From positions 1 to 28,766 of the IMG/VR virus record IMGVR_UViG_3300022542_000461: a stretch of DNA of 28,766 nt; one strand, given 5' to 3'. The position numbers and the translations under genes are program-made. Position 1 is the stretch's first letter; each line of letters starts with the position of its first letter. This DNA is from a virus. Of this stretch, positions 14,951-22,306 are shown in pieces. Below the pieces are notes generated by a model that had not been told where the DNA came from, searched no databases, and worked only from the letters and a program-made list of their open reading frames with translations.

Positions 14951-15366
14951 CGTTGCCTCGGTCCATGGCGTCGTACCCACTCACGACATTGGTCCCTACG
15001 ACATATCCGACATTCACGGCGGCCATCTGGTTTTCGGTAGGTGTTCTCCTCACTATAGGAGTGGCCGCGCACGCAGTAAGTCTTAGCATGATTGTGGATA
15101 GGGCTGCGCTGTACATTCTCTTTACGGGTAACCAGCTCCATGTGCGCCGGGTTCACACACGCTCGGTTGCGACAAAGGTGATCGATCTCTAACCAACTCG
15201 GGGTAGGGCCGACGAGCATTCGATAGGACAGGCGGTGTGCCCGCACAGGTCTTTTGTGCTGGAGATTAAACTGCCCATAACCGTTCTCGCGCCTACATGC
15301 CCGCCACACCCAACACCCGGTCTCTAGGTCCTCCTCGACCTTACGCCAGAAGCGGTCCCACCACAC
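14947..15366 (-). CDS. Free-standing HNH homing endonuclease (copy 2)
   Basis: A 139-residue paralogue of the HNH gene at 1452-1904. Shared motifs are GCWVW, AHRL, WLEIDHLCRNRACVNPAH, LVTRKEN, and a zinc ribbon with C-V-R-G-H-S-Y, SEENTY and C-R-I-C. It starts at GTG 15366 with GGAGGTGATTAATC upstream. It is inserted between the replicative helicase and primase genes, a favoured site for phage homing endonucleases. Identity to copy 1 looks around half by eye, so the two are not a recent duplicate. Both neighbouring genes look intact. Confidence 0.9.
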   Translation of the reverse strand: MWWDRFWRKVEEDLETGCWVWRACRRENGYGQFNLQHKRPVRAHRLSYRMLVGPTPSWLEIDHLCRNRACVNPAHMELVTRKENVQRSPIHNHAKTYCVRGHSYSEENTYRKPDGRRECRICRRDQCREWVRRHGPRQR

Positions 15367-15368
15367 GA

Positions 15369-16718
15369 TTAATCACCTCCCCCGAAGGGGTCGGCAGGCT
15401 TCAGGCGGAACCAAGGCCACCCCCCGCTTCCTTGGCCAAACCCAACATACATTTCGCAGCCCTTGCCTCGTGCACCGTGTAGGCTATCCTTGAGGACCCA
15501 CAGCTTCATGATAGGCTCCCGCACAATACTCGGGTCCTCCTCTATCAGCTCCTGCTTGGTCTGCGATAGGCCCAGGACAATGTGTGCCCGGCGCACCTTG
15601 TCGAAGCAGTCACCTACTTGCCGGAGGCTGACGAGCCCCTTGTCTACGGCGTCCCTCGTGGCCTGGGTGCTGGTCCAGATGGCCACCTCTAGCTTTCGTG
15701 CCACCTCCGCCCGCAGCGCCATGTAGACCTCACCCTGTGCCTCGTACCGGTTCTTTGTCTTACCCAGCGCACGTAGGTCATCGGCACTGTCGAGTATCAC
15801 CAGGTCGGGCTTGATGCCCGCCCGCTCCATGTCCCGGATGGCAGCGACCAGCTCGGGCACTGTCTCTACGTCCTGACGCACGTCGAAGAACGCTTTATCC
15901 AAGCCCTTGCGTTCCTGCACCGCCACGAGCTCCTCCATTAGGGCTTTGCCTCGGGGTAGCTTAGTGATAGGCCGCCGCATGATGGCAGCAGCGATACGCC
16001 TGGAGGTCTGCGTCGGGGTCAACTCGTATGTAAAGTAAAGCACCCGCTTGTTGGCGAGCCATGCCTTCGCTGCCAGGTACGCTAGGCACATGCTCTTCCC
16101 CACGTTGGTGGAGGCAAGCACAATCCCGAAGTCATTAGGGTGGAGACCTCCGTCTATGTAGTCATCGAGGTCTCCCTTACCCGAGGGTAGCCCGGTCGGG
16201 ATAGCGGTCGGCGCCCGGCTCACCCAGTCCATCCGCTCACCCATCTCCGGGAGGCCACCCAACGTGGTGATGCGCTCGTCCTCATCCTCCTTGAGCTGGC
16301 GCACAGTGAGCAGTTTCTCCGCTGCATCCTCGACCCGGCCATGCTCCAGCAGAGTGATGGCGTCCTCCGCAGCCCTGAACGCCCACCTACCTCTCAACCA
16401 CTCGGCTGCCATATCCCGGATGGATGCCCGAGCCTCACGAGTAGCCCGGTAGTCCTGCATGAGCTGCTCATACAAAGACCACATCGCTAGAGCCTGCTCT
16501 TGGGGGAGCGCACCGAGGAGGGCAGCCACAGCCTGAGGGCCGAGCAGCCGGTGGTGCTGGTTCCATTCCTCTAGTGCCAGGGCCACCAGGTCCTTCAGTC
16601 GCCCCCGGTCCCCGAAGTCACGGGGCTCAATCTGCTGGGCGTGCTGCTGCATGAACTCCTTATCGGAGAACATCAGCCCTACAGCCCAGAGGAATGGCTG
16701 CTTCAGTCGCCCGGCCAT
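15369..16718 (-). CDS. dnaB: DnaB-like replicative helicase
   Basis: A 449-residue helicase. Residues 1-150 are the all-helical N-terminal domain; the RecA-fold motor has Walker A ASTNVGKS at 202-209, with Ala in the first position as in many phage DnaB proteins, a YFTYEL motif IA-like strand, and Walker B LVILDSADDL with D310. It unwinds the fork as a hexamer. The ATG at 16718 lies within the leader cassette GAGCTAGGGTCATG, a variant of the one described in the findings. It overlaps the 123-residue upstream gene by 16 bases. Confidence 0.88.
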   Translation of the reverse strand: MAGRLKQPFLWAVGLMFSDKEFMQQHAQQIEPRDFGDRGRLKDLVALALEEWNQHHRLLGPQAVAALLGALPQEQALAMWSLYEQLMQDYRATREARASIRDMAAEWLRGRWAFRAAEDAITLLEHGRVEDAAEKLLTVRQLKEDEDERITTLGGLPEMGERMDWVSRAPTAIPTGLPSGKGDLDDYIDGGLHPNDFGIVLASTNVGKSMCLAYLAAKAWLANKRVLYFTYELTPTQTSRRIAAAIMRRPITKLPRGKALMEELVAVQERKGLDKAFFDVRQDVETVPELVAAIRDMERAGIKPDLVILDSADDLRALGKTKNRYEAQGEVYMALRAEVARKLEVAIWTSTQATRDAVDKGLVSLRQVGDCFDKVRRAHIVLGLSQTKQELIEEDPSIVREPIMKLWVLKDSLHGARGKGCEMYVGFGQGSGGWPWFRLKPADPFGGGD

Positions 16719-17074
16719 GACCCTAGCTCTTTCATCTGCTTCTCAATGCGAGAGTGTAACGTCCAGAACAAGAGGAACGGCTCTTCCGTCTTCTCTATGT
16801 CTTCCGAGAAATTGCGGAAGAAAAAATTGACCATCTCTTTGAGAGTGTGCACGTGATAGGTCGCACCCGCCTTGTTCACTAGCCGATAGACAATACCCGG
16901 CGTACCGGGGTGAGAGTAACCACGGACCCTGCACGCGCGCCACCACCAACCCGCGAACTCCTTCACGGGCTTAGCCTTTGGGTAGGCGGAGGCCATGTCC
17001 TCCGGGCAGGGTTCGAACTCGTGGACATACAGCGTAGCACTGCTGTACTTGTCGATGAGTCTAACGGTACGCAT
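16703..17074 (-). CDS. Hypothetical 123-residue protein upstream of helicase
   Basis: An alpha/beta protein (starts MRTVRLIDKYSS) with a Trp-rich segment (EFAGWWWRACRVRGY) and a Phe-rich C-terminal helix (MVNFFFRNFSEDI). No known motif. The ATG at 17074 shares a base with the TGA of the upstream gene and follows GAGGTGCCCTG. Its end overlaps the DnaB-like gene, so it could be a helicase partner or loader, but nothing in the sequence proves that. Confidence 0.65.
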   Translation of the reverse strand: MRTVRLIDKYSSATLYVHEFEPCPEDMASAYPKAKPVKEFAGWWWRACRVRGYSHPGTPGIVYRLVNKAGATYHVHTLKEMVNFFFRNFSEDIEKTEEPFLLFWTLHSRIEKQMKELGSWPGD

Positions 17075-18183
17075 CAGGGCACCTCGGGCGCCTGCTCATC
17101 TTCGTCATCATCATCGTCTGGAAGACCCACCACAAAGGTCACAGTCGGACCCGGCGCAGGCGCAGCCCCAAAGAACAACCGCGCCATCTGGAACCATGGT
17201 GTTCGAGTCATTACGGGCGTTGCACCCTGCCAGTGGTCGTACCCACAATCCTCGCAATGTAGGTGAAAGGTCGGCGAGGTAGTCGAAGGCTGCGCACTGA
17301 TAGCAGTGCTACCACAGTTCGGGCAGACAAGTACCTCAGGCTCCGCCGGGGCTGTCGTACCATCCGGCGAACCGTGCGTCACCGGCACCTTGAACTTACG
17401 CTGTAACCAATCGGCTAGGCCATCCCCCTCCTCTTTCAGGTGGTATGGGAAGGAACAGAACAGGTGCTCGATCTCCATGTGCTGGCAGCGAAAGCCATCC
17501 TCTGCGAGGACGGTGTGCCCCCAGCCCACCACCGCAGCAAGGACCAGCGGGCCGTGCATGTGCAGATCTGCCCAAGTCGTAGCCTTCCAGTCCCAATGAG
17601 CGTACAGCCCGCACATGCAGTCGTTCGTCTTCAGGTGCTCTCGAGCAGCCGCCCGACGTGCCTTCCGCACGTCCTTGCTGGTGTGTTCGTCACACCACCC
17701 GTAAGGCCGACACTCCGCAGTCTGGTACCGCCCGTTCCAGTCGTGCCCAAACTGCCCCTGGAGTAAGTGCTCCTCGCGGCGCCCTCTAGGGGTGACTACA
17801 GTGCCGGTCCTAAGGATGAAGACCCGCCACCCACGTAGTGGCTGACCTTCTTTCCAGGCCCCCGCAGGTAGCTCCGCCCCTTTCTCTGTGTAGGTGACAA
17901 GGACATACACCCCATCTGGGCGTACATCTGTCGCCCAGTCGAGAATCGTGGAACCTAGCGGGAGAAAGCATTGCGTAAAGTCCGCCTGGGTAAGGATCCT
18001 CTGCTCTTCGGGAAGTCCCGGAATCCTAAGGGCGAGCGTAGTCACCTCGTAACTCGGTCCCCCAGGACGCTCAAACCTTGTCTCCTGCGAGATGTCGAGG
18101 ATCATAAAAGGCGGTAGCGTTAGATCGCTGGGACGGACATACTGAGGGTAGACCTGGACTCCTAAGAAAAAGCCTATCGTCAT
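17074..18183 (-). CDS. Hypothetical zinc-ribbon protein
   Basis: A 369-residue protein with at least two Cys clusters. The middle has CRPYGWCDEH and later NDCMCGLYAHW, resembling the C-x-CGLYA motif of uncharacterised actinobacterial and phage proteins. The C-terminal part has CPNCGS about 20 residues before CEDCGY, a clear zinc ribbon. It ends in an acidic run (DDDDDEDE). The N-terminus has no signal peptide. The ATG at 18183 follows GAGGTGAGAGTACG. The function is unknown; it is likely to bind nucleic acid or protein through zinc. Confidence 0.7.
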   Translation of the reverse strand: MTIGFFLGVQVYPQYVRPSDLTLPPFMILDISQETRFERPGGPSYEVTTLALRIPGLPEEQRILTQADFTQCFLPLGSTILDWATDVRPDGVYVLVTYTEKGAELPAGAWKEGQPLRGWRVFILRTGTVVTPRGRREEHLLQGQFGHDWNGRYQTAECRPYGWCDEHTSKDVRKARRAAAREHLKTNDCMCGLYAHWDWKATTWADLHMHGPLVLAAVVGWGHTVLAEDGFRCQHMEIEHLFCSFPYHLKEEGDGLADWLQRKFKVPVTHGSPDGTTAPAEPEVLVCPNCGSTAISAQPSTTSPTFHLHCEDCGYDHWQGATPVMTRTPWFQMARLFFGAAPAPGPTVTFVVGLPDDDDDEDEQAPEVP

Positions 18184-18311
18184 CGTACTCTCACCTCAAC
18201 CTTCTCAGGTTCCTTCACTGGTGTCGGCACCACTATAGGTGTAGCAACAAGCGGCGCCTTCATCGGCTTCGGGATCCGCACTGTCTTCACGGTTCTTCCT
18301 ATCTGTGTCAT
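18180..18311 (-). CDS. Hypothetical 43-residue Pro/Val/Lys-rich peptide
   Basis: The ATG at 18311 follows AAAGGAGCTAAGGTC, a very strong site. The product starts MTQIGRTVKTVRIPKPMKAP and ends VEVRVR; it is basic and rich in Pro and Val, so probably unfolded. Its TGA overlaps the next gene's ATG. No family is recognised. The coupling and site make translation likely despite the small size. Confidence 0.6.
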   Translation of the reverse strand: MTQIGRTVKTVRIPKPMKAPLVATPIVVPTPVKEPEKVEVRVR

Positions 18312-18315
18312 GACC

Positions 18316-19014
18316 TTAGCTCCTTTCGAAGTCCTTGGTCTTGAGCTTCCACACCACCCGCTTGCCCTGGTTGGTGTGCAGGTACGGGTCAGTGCGAGCG
18401 ACGATGCCCTCTCGCTGGGTCATCCCTCCCTCGTCCTGGGCCACGTGAGAGGGGCCAGAATAAAGCTGGGCCGCAGTCTCTAAGCCTACGTCAGTCGATA
18501 CAATCGGCACAGTCTTGATGCCCAGCTTGTCGGCGATGTCCTCCACGTCGGCCCACCTCAGCCACCACTCCTTGCCATCGTCACCCTCAACCACTACATC
18601 GAACAGGCGGAAGCTGACACCCTCCCGGTAGTTACCCCCACCCTTCTGGATGCGCTCCCCGTAGCCCTCCCCGAGGAGCCACAGCCTCTCGATGTCGGTG
18701 TGGAACTCAAAGACCGCCTCGAATGCCTCGGGCGGGAACATGGCCTTGAGCTGGGCCAGTAAGAACGGCGGTATCTGCGCCTTGTCGGTCTTGCCGAAGA
18801 ATTCCACATGCGTGGGTACGTACTCACCGGCCGCAACCATCCCCGTGATAATCCCGCCGGGCTCCACACACACCCTGATGTTGGTGCCGTCTATCTTCTC
18901 GGTGATGAGCCACCGGTCGATGAGCCCAAACTCAGGGCGCCGCAGTTGGCCGGGGATAACCTTGTGCGTGTGCTCATCCCGGTCGTATAGGGTCTCTATC
19001 TTTGGGTACAGCAT
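18316..19014 (-). CDS. RNA ligase (nucleotidyltransferase family)
   Basis: A 232-residue ligase. Motif I is EKIDGTNIRV with K40 as the likely AMP-accepting lysine; EFFGKTDKAQI may be motif Ia, QREGIVAR motif IV and VVWKLKTKDF motif V. It joins RNA ends through an adenylated intermediate, repairing host-cleaved RNA or tRNA in known phages. There is no C-terminal extension, so it is a minimal form. No polynucleotide kinase is in the window. The ATG at 19014 follows GGGAGGTAAGGTC. The last codons (ERS) contain the next gene's ribosome-binding site. Confidence 0.88.
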   Translation of the reverse strand: MLYPKIETLYDRDEHTHKVIPGQLRRPEFGLIDRWLITEKIDGTNIRVCVEPGGIITGMVAAGEYVPTHVEFFGKTDKAQIPPFLLAQLKAMFPPEAFEAVFEFHTDIERLWLLGEGYGERIQKGGGNYREGVSFRLFDVVVEGDDGKEWWLRWADVEDIADKLGIKTVPIVSTDVGLETAAQLYSGPSHVAQDEGGMTQREGIVARTDPYLHTNQGKRVVWKLKTKDFERS

Positions 19015-19018
19015 GACC

Positions 19019-19159
19019 TTACCTCCCGTTCGTGATAGCCGCTTGAAGCATCAGTGCGCAGCCCACGATCACTAGGGCTAGGGCTTCGAACTCCCCGCTG
19101 AAGTAGAACACCTTAATGACACCGGCTAAGGCAACCGCAAAACCAAACAATCTCACCAT
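19019..19159 (-). CDS. Small membrane protein, 46 residues
   Basis: Starts at ATG 19159 after GAGAGGAGCTAAGGTC. The product starts MVRLFGFAVALAGVIKVFYF and continues with a second hydrophobic stretch (EALALVIVGCALMLQAA), so it could cross the membrane twice. It could be holin-like, but it is very short and no lysin sits beside it. It lies in tandem with another small membrane protein at 19164-19334. Confidence 0.6.
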   Translation of the reverse strand: MVRLFGFAVALAGVIKVFYFSGEFEALALVIVGCALMLQAAITNGR

Positions 19160-19163
19160 GACC

Positions 19164-19334
19164 TTAGCTCCTCTCGTTGAAGCGGACTACCGCTATGAGC
19201 GTAATCCACACTGCCAGGGCAACGCCAGCCGCTAGTACCCCGAGCATCCCGGTCCACAGCCCCACGCCTATCAGCGTCGAAGCGATGGTCGGTAAGGTAG
19301 CTACTCGGTATACGTCTTCTAAGTCTTCCCGCAT
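19164..19334 (-). CDS. Small membrane protein, 56 residues
   Basis: Starts at ATG 19334 after AGGAGGGAGTAAGGTC. Acidic N-terminus (MREDLEDVYR) followed by two hydrophobic segments (IASTLIGVGLW and LAAGVALAVWITLIAVV) and RFNERS. The final codons ERS contain the next gene's GGAG site. It could be membrane-anchored with a charged cytoplasmic end. No family is recognised. Confidence 0.6.
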   Translation of the reverse strand: MREDLEDVYRVATLPTIASTLIGVGLWTGMLGVLAAGVALAVWITLIAVVRFNERS

Positions 19335-19348
19335 GACCTTACTCCCTC

Positions 19349-19681
19349 CTAAGCACGCAGCCTATGAACAAGCTGCATGAATACCCACAACCTCTCCCTC
19401 GAAGAGAAGTGCCCGACAACTACATCCACCCTGTACATCAGCCTGCGGGTATCAGGGTCAATGTAGAAGCCTCGAGCTCTCCCCTTCGTAGCATTGCAAG
19501 TACGGCAGGCTAGCACCACGTTCCCGGCCATGCTCTTGAGAGGTGGCGCCAGCGTGGGGTCCACGTGGTCGTACTCCAGCGTCTTGAGAGTCAACCGCCT
19601 GTCGCAGTAGCGGCAGTGCATGTGGTCCCGACGTCGCACCAGGGCTTTCGTAGCCTGCTTGATGTAGAACCCAGACTTCAT
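19349..19681 (-). CDS. HNH nuclease, McrA-like type
   Basis: A 110-residue protein with CRYC, then LEYDHV, N in GNVVLACRTCN, and TCNATKG: the Cys-rich HNH layout of McrA-type nucleases, unlike the WLExDHLCRN type elsewhere here. It probably cuts DNA and may be a homing or packaging-linked nuclease; HNH proteins near terminases stimulate cleavage, but the terminase-like gene here is distant. The ATG at 19681 has a GGGGG run at a long distance (about 14 bases), so its translation may be weak. Confidence 0.8.
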   Translation of the reverse strand: MKSGFYIKQATKALVRRRDHMHCRYCDRRLTLKTLEYDHVDPTLAPPLKSMAGNVVLACRTCNATKGRARGFYIDPDTRRLMYRVDVVVGHFSSRERLWVFMQLVHRLRA

Positions 19682-19701
19682 TATTAATTGAAGTACCCCC
19701 G

Positions 19702-19730
19702 TGATGTGCTTGATGTGCTCTCTCTAGAGA
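19702..19730 (+). repeat. Tandem 9-bp repeat and 10-bp palindrome
   Basis: TGATGTGCT occurs twice in tandem (19702-19710 and 19711-19719), followed two bases later by the perfect palindrome TCTCTAGAGA (19721-19730). They lie in a gap of 86 bases upstream of the HNH gene at 19349-19681. I see no clear promoter here. Confidence 0.7.
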
Positions 19731-19767
19731 TTCCCTTTTGACCCTTAATACCCTGAAAGTGGGGGTC

Positions 19768-19947
19768 TCAGGCCAACCTCCTGGCTCTATTTTCTCTGGT
19801 TGTTGGTAGTACCTTATCTATACCACCTCGAAATCTGCCTGTTTTACCCCCAGATACGGTACTTTGCCCCTTATTCTTAGGGCGACTTTGCCCCTTACCC
19901 CCAGGGCGAACGTCGAACCGACCCTTTTTCGGGGTATTTACGGACAT
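19768..19947 (-). CDS. Possible basic Gly-rich protein overlapping direct repeats
   Basis: An open frame of 59 residues from ATG 19947 (or 70 from ATG 19980) encodes a basic, Gly/Arg/Lys-rich protein (GRFDVRPGGKGQSRPKNKGQ). Two copies of a 24-base repeat make a tandem octapeptide RPxxKGQS. The third copy, upstream, would be read in a different frame if 19980 were used, which favours the 19947 start and a DNA-level role for the repeats. AAGGGG precedes 19947. It may be a nucleic-acid-binding peptide or an accidental frame in a regulatory stretch. Confidence 0.4.
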   Translation of the reverse strand: MSVNTPKKGRFDVRPGGKGQSRPKNKGQSTVSGGKTGRFRGGIDKVLPTTRENRARRLA

Positions 19948-19975
19948 GAAAACTTTGCCCCTTATTCTGAGGGCG
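19861..19975 (+). repeat. Three 24-bp direct repeats
   Basis: Near-identical 24-base units lie at 19861-19884, 19885-19908 and 19952-19975. Each runs ACTTTGCCCCTTA, then a variable 6-base middle, then AGGGCG. The first two abut, and 43 bases separate the second from the third. A weaker partial copy (TTACCCCCAG) lies near 19845. Seen directly; the role is unknown (protein-binding sites, origin iterons or a leader). Confidence 0.8.
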
Positions 19976-19980
19976 TCCAT

Positions 19981-20226
19981 TTAATAAGCACCCCCGCTAT
20001 TGCCCCGACGTTCTCCACCGAATATCGCCATGACCTTTTCTTGCCGGTATTTCTTCGGTGCGTATTTCCACCGGCGCACGGCCCCCAACACGTCCTTGGG
20101 GTGGAGGTCGGCGGCGTCACACCACATCAGGAACCGGTGATTGTCGGGGCGGAAGAACGGCCAGTCCTCATTGCAGATGCCTGTCCAGATGACGGCGAGG
20201 GCTAGGACCTGGTGTGCATCCCTCAT
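19981..20226 (-). CDS. Hypothetical 81-residue phage protein
   Basis: The ATG at 20226 overlaps the TGA of the 61-residue gene. The product has WPFFRPDNHRFLMWCDAADL, then LHPKDVLGAVRRWKY and a basic end, a pattern that I associate with small uncharacterised phage proteins. It is helical, with one Trp-Cys core segment. A regulatory or helicase-accessory role is possible, since it is coupled to the UvsW-like helicase genes. Confidence 0.6.
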   Translation of the reverse strand: MRDAHQVLALAVIWTGICNEDWPFFRPDNHRFLMWCDAADLHPKDVLGAVRRWKYAPKKYRQEKVMAIFGGERRGNSGGAY

Positions 20227-20408
20227 GAGACCACCAGCCGCTTGATGGCGGTGTTGATGGCGCCTGTTAGCCTTTGCCACCGGGCAATAGCGCGCTGCGC
20301 ACCAGCCATGTCGCCCGCGCTTAGCGTTCTGTGAATTTGCGCGCCATAACTTTCTAGGATTGCCTCGCGCCGTTTCTCTAGTAGTCGCACAGTCTCCTTT
20401 GGAGTCAT
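20223..20408 (-). CDS. Hypothetical 61-residue helical protein
   Basis: Starts at ATG 20408 with GGAGGAGATCTTCTC upstream, overlapping the UvsW-like gene's TGA, and its own stop overlaps the next gene's start. The product (MTPKETVRLLEKRREAILES at the N-terminus) is basic and wholly helical, and may be a coiled coil. No family is recognised. Confidence 0.65.
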   Translation of the reverse strand: MTPKETVRLLEKRREAILESYGAQIHRTLSAGDMAGAQRAIARWQRLTGAINTAIKRLVVS

Positions 20409-21817
20409 GAGAAGATCTCCTCCACTGTAGTTTGTATCACGCTGTACGCCTCACCCTTCTGGTAGGTCCGGCGCCTAGCAAGCGAGTGCCTGCCCACGTA
20501 CTTGCCCGCATCCATGAAGTCGATCACGGTGAGCCTGTCCTTGCCGGGGATCCGGCGCATCCCTCGCCCCACCCGCTGGATGAGTAGGTGCCCGGCCTTC
20601 CCGCCCCCGGCGATGAACAGGTGCCGGATGTTCGGGATGTCCAGGCCCTCGTCGGCTATACGGCTGGCCACAAGGCACGGTAGTTTGTCCTGCCGCATGG
20701 CCTCCCATGTCTTGTTACGTAGGTCGCTGGCGTCCTGTCCACTGAGGAACGGGCAGCGCAGGGCCTCGCTCAGTATCTTGCCGTGGGCCAGGCGCTCGAC
20801 CAGGATAAGGGTCGGCCCTACCTTCTGAAGGACATGGGCTAGCCTTACGATGGTCATGTTGCGCACCTCGTTGTACGTGATGCCCGAGGCGTAGGCACGC
20901 GGCCAGTTGTCGTCGTCTGGTGGTGGCCCACCGGCTGGCAGCAGGAAGATGTCCGCGGGCACTAACCGCCCGAATTCCACCCCCTCCTTCGGGGGTAGGG
21001 CGTGGATGACTGGGCCTGTCCAACCTACCACCCGGATGTACGCCTCGTTGTCGCCCTCCGACTTGAAGGGTGTCGCCGAGTAGCCGAACCGGTGGCGGGC
21101 GTTGGGGATGCGGGCCATCACCTTGCCGAAGGTGTCGGCCGGTAGGTGTTGCACCTCATCCACGTGCACTTGACCTATCTCTTGCAGCCACGGCTCCACC
21201 TCCTTGGGGTAGTCATGGAGCTTACGATAGATGGTCTGGAAGGTAGCCACGGTCACGGCATGGGGCGCCCACCTACCGTCGCCGCACATGCCGATGATAC
21301 CATTGGCCCCCGGCCAGGTCTCCTTGAACCGGCGGTATGTCTGGTGCAGTAGGTCCTTCCGGTGCACCAGCACCAGGGCCTTGTACCCTACCCGCCGGAC
21401 TAGCTCAATCAAGACAACAGTTTTTCCTGAGCCGACTGGGTGGTGGATGACCCCTCTCTCGGCCTTGAGAGCCTTCTCGATGGCCTCGGCCTGGTAGGGT
21501 AGGAGCTCCACGTTGGTCGTTATCTTACTCGGGTCCACTAGGTAGTCGTGGTCTAGGGTGTCTCGCACGTCGGCTATCGGCAGCCGGGTGCCCTCCGCTC
21601 CGAGCTTGGCCACCACGTGTGGCACTAGCCCGGCAGGGAATCGGCCGGTGCTCATGTTGACGACGTGAATCCAGCCATCCCATCTCCCTTGCTTGTATGG
21701 TGTTGTAAACTGGAAGCCTGGCTTCCGGTATGTGAGCATCTGAGCAACCTTCGCCCTCAGTGGCCCGTTGATGGTGGCCCACACGTTGCCGACGTTGATG
21801 AAACTCTCGTCGCTCAT
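20405..21817 (-). CDS. UvsW-like SF2 helicase
   Basis: A 470-residue superfamily 2 helicase. An N-terminal region of about 100 residues precedes the motor. Motif I is PVGSGKT (G129-T133), motif II VDEVQH (D220 to H224), motif III SATP from S247, and motif VI QRVGRGMRR. This arrangement matches UvsW/RadD/XPB-type helicases, which reverse forks and move Holliday junctions in recombination-dependent phage replication. The ATG at 21817 is preceded by GGGGG and lies seven bases after the upstream stop, so it is preferred to an earlier in-frame start within that gene. Confidence 0.9.
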   Translation of the reverse strand: MSDESFINVGNVWATINGPLRAKVAQMLTYRKPGFQFTTPYKQGRWDGWIHVVNMSTGRFPAGLVPHVVAKLGAEGTRLPIADVRDTLDHDYLVDPSKITTNVELLPYQAEAIEKALKAERGVIHHPVGSGKTVVLIELVRRVGYKALVLVHRKDLLHQTYRRFKETWPGANGIIGMCGDGRWAPHAVTVATFQTIYRKLHDYPKEVEPWLQEIGQVHVDEVQHLPADTFGKVMARIPNARHRFGYSATPFKSEGDNEAYIRVVGWTGPVIHALPPKEGVEFGRLVPADIFLLPAGGPPPDDDNWPRAYASGITYNEVRNMTIVRLAHVLQKVGPTLILVERLAHGKILSEALRCPFLSGQDASDLRNKTWEAMRQDKLPCLVASRIADEGLDIPNIRHLFIAGGGKAGHLLIQRVGRGMRRIPGKDRLTVIDFMDAGKYVGRHSLARRRTYQKGEAYSVIQTTVEEIFS

Positions 21818-21824
21818 TGGCCCC

Positions 21825-22067
21825 CTAGTCTCCACAGTACGGACTACGTTCCTGCGTGGCCTCATCACCCGCCGCTACTTCTAAACATTCCTCGCAGTCT
21901 TCCCCTTGGTTGACGATGAGGATGTGCAGCCCACGGTGGATGCGGGTGTGCAGCTCTACCTGCCAGCACCGCCGACATACCATGAGGTAGGCTGGCCACG
22001 GGTAGTGGTTGATAAACCTTTGAAGTGGTGGGGGTGGCGTTAAGCAGTGCATGAGTTGATGTGCCAT
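21825..22067 (-). CDS. Small Cys/His protein
   Basis: An 80-residue protein starting at ATG 22067 (GTGGAGGATTAAC upstream). It has CRRC followed by a His-rich stretch (HTRIHRGLH) and CEEC, enough for a zinc site, and ends SPYCGD. It lies between the winged-helix gene and the helicase, one base from the former. Unknown family. Confidence 0.6.
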   Translation of the reverse strand: MAHQLMHCLTPPPPLQRFINHYPWPAYLMVCRRCWQVELHTRIHRGLHILIVNQGEDCEECLEVAAGDEATQERSPYCGD

Positions 22068-22068
22068 G

Positions 22069-22272
22069 TTAATCCTCCACTAGAGATACGAGGCCATGCT
22101 CTTCCAATTCCTGGATAGCACGGCCTACCCCTGCTTTGCTCGTGCCTGCTAGCTCCTGTAGCTCCTCGATGGTAGCTTCGGAGATGGGCAGGCGCAGCAA
22201 TTCACGGTACAGCCTGTACGCTGTTGGGCTAAGGATGTCTTTCCACGTTGGGTTCTGGACCGGTTGGTCCAT
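22069..22272 (-). CDS. Winged-helix transcription regulator
   Basis: A 67-residue DNA-binding protein. Helix 1 is SPTAYRLYRELLRLP, helix 2 is TIEELQELAG, and the recognition helix is SKAGVGRAIQELEEHGLV followed by the wing. This is the layout of small MarR/GntR-like winged helices. The ATG at 22272 is chosen because GGGAGG lies upstream at proper spacing; a GTG at 22281 overlaps that site. It is the first gene behind a strong promoter whose -10 element lies within a 15-bp inverted repeat, so self-regulation is likely. Confidence 0.8.
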   Translation of the reverse strand: MDQPVQNPTWKDILSPTAYRLYRELLRLPISEATIEELQELAGTSKAGVGRAIQELEEHGLVSLVED

Positions 22273-22291
22273 GGGATGCACCTCCCACTAC

Positions 22292-22306
22292 CCCTATTCT
22301 ATAGGG
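22292..22306 (-). promoter_or_regulatory. Operator-like 15-bp inverted repeat over the -10 element
   Basis: Minus-strand CCCTAT-AGA-ATAGGG is a perfect 6+6 inverted repeat with a 3-base centre. Its centre coincides with the -10 element of the promoter, and the winged-helix gene is the first downstream. A dimer bound here would block RNA polymerase. No other copy was noticed in the window by eye. Confidence 0.6.

Noticed and set aside
19861-19975. CRISPR array
   Set aside because: Only three imperfect repeats, two of them directly adjoining, with no spacers of constant length and no cas genes.
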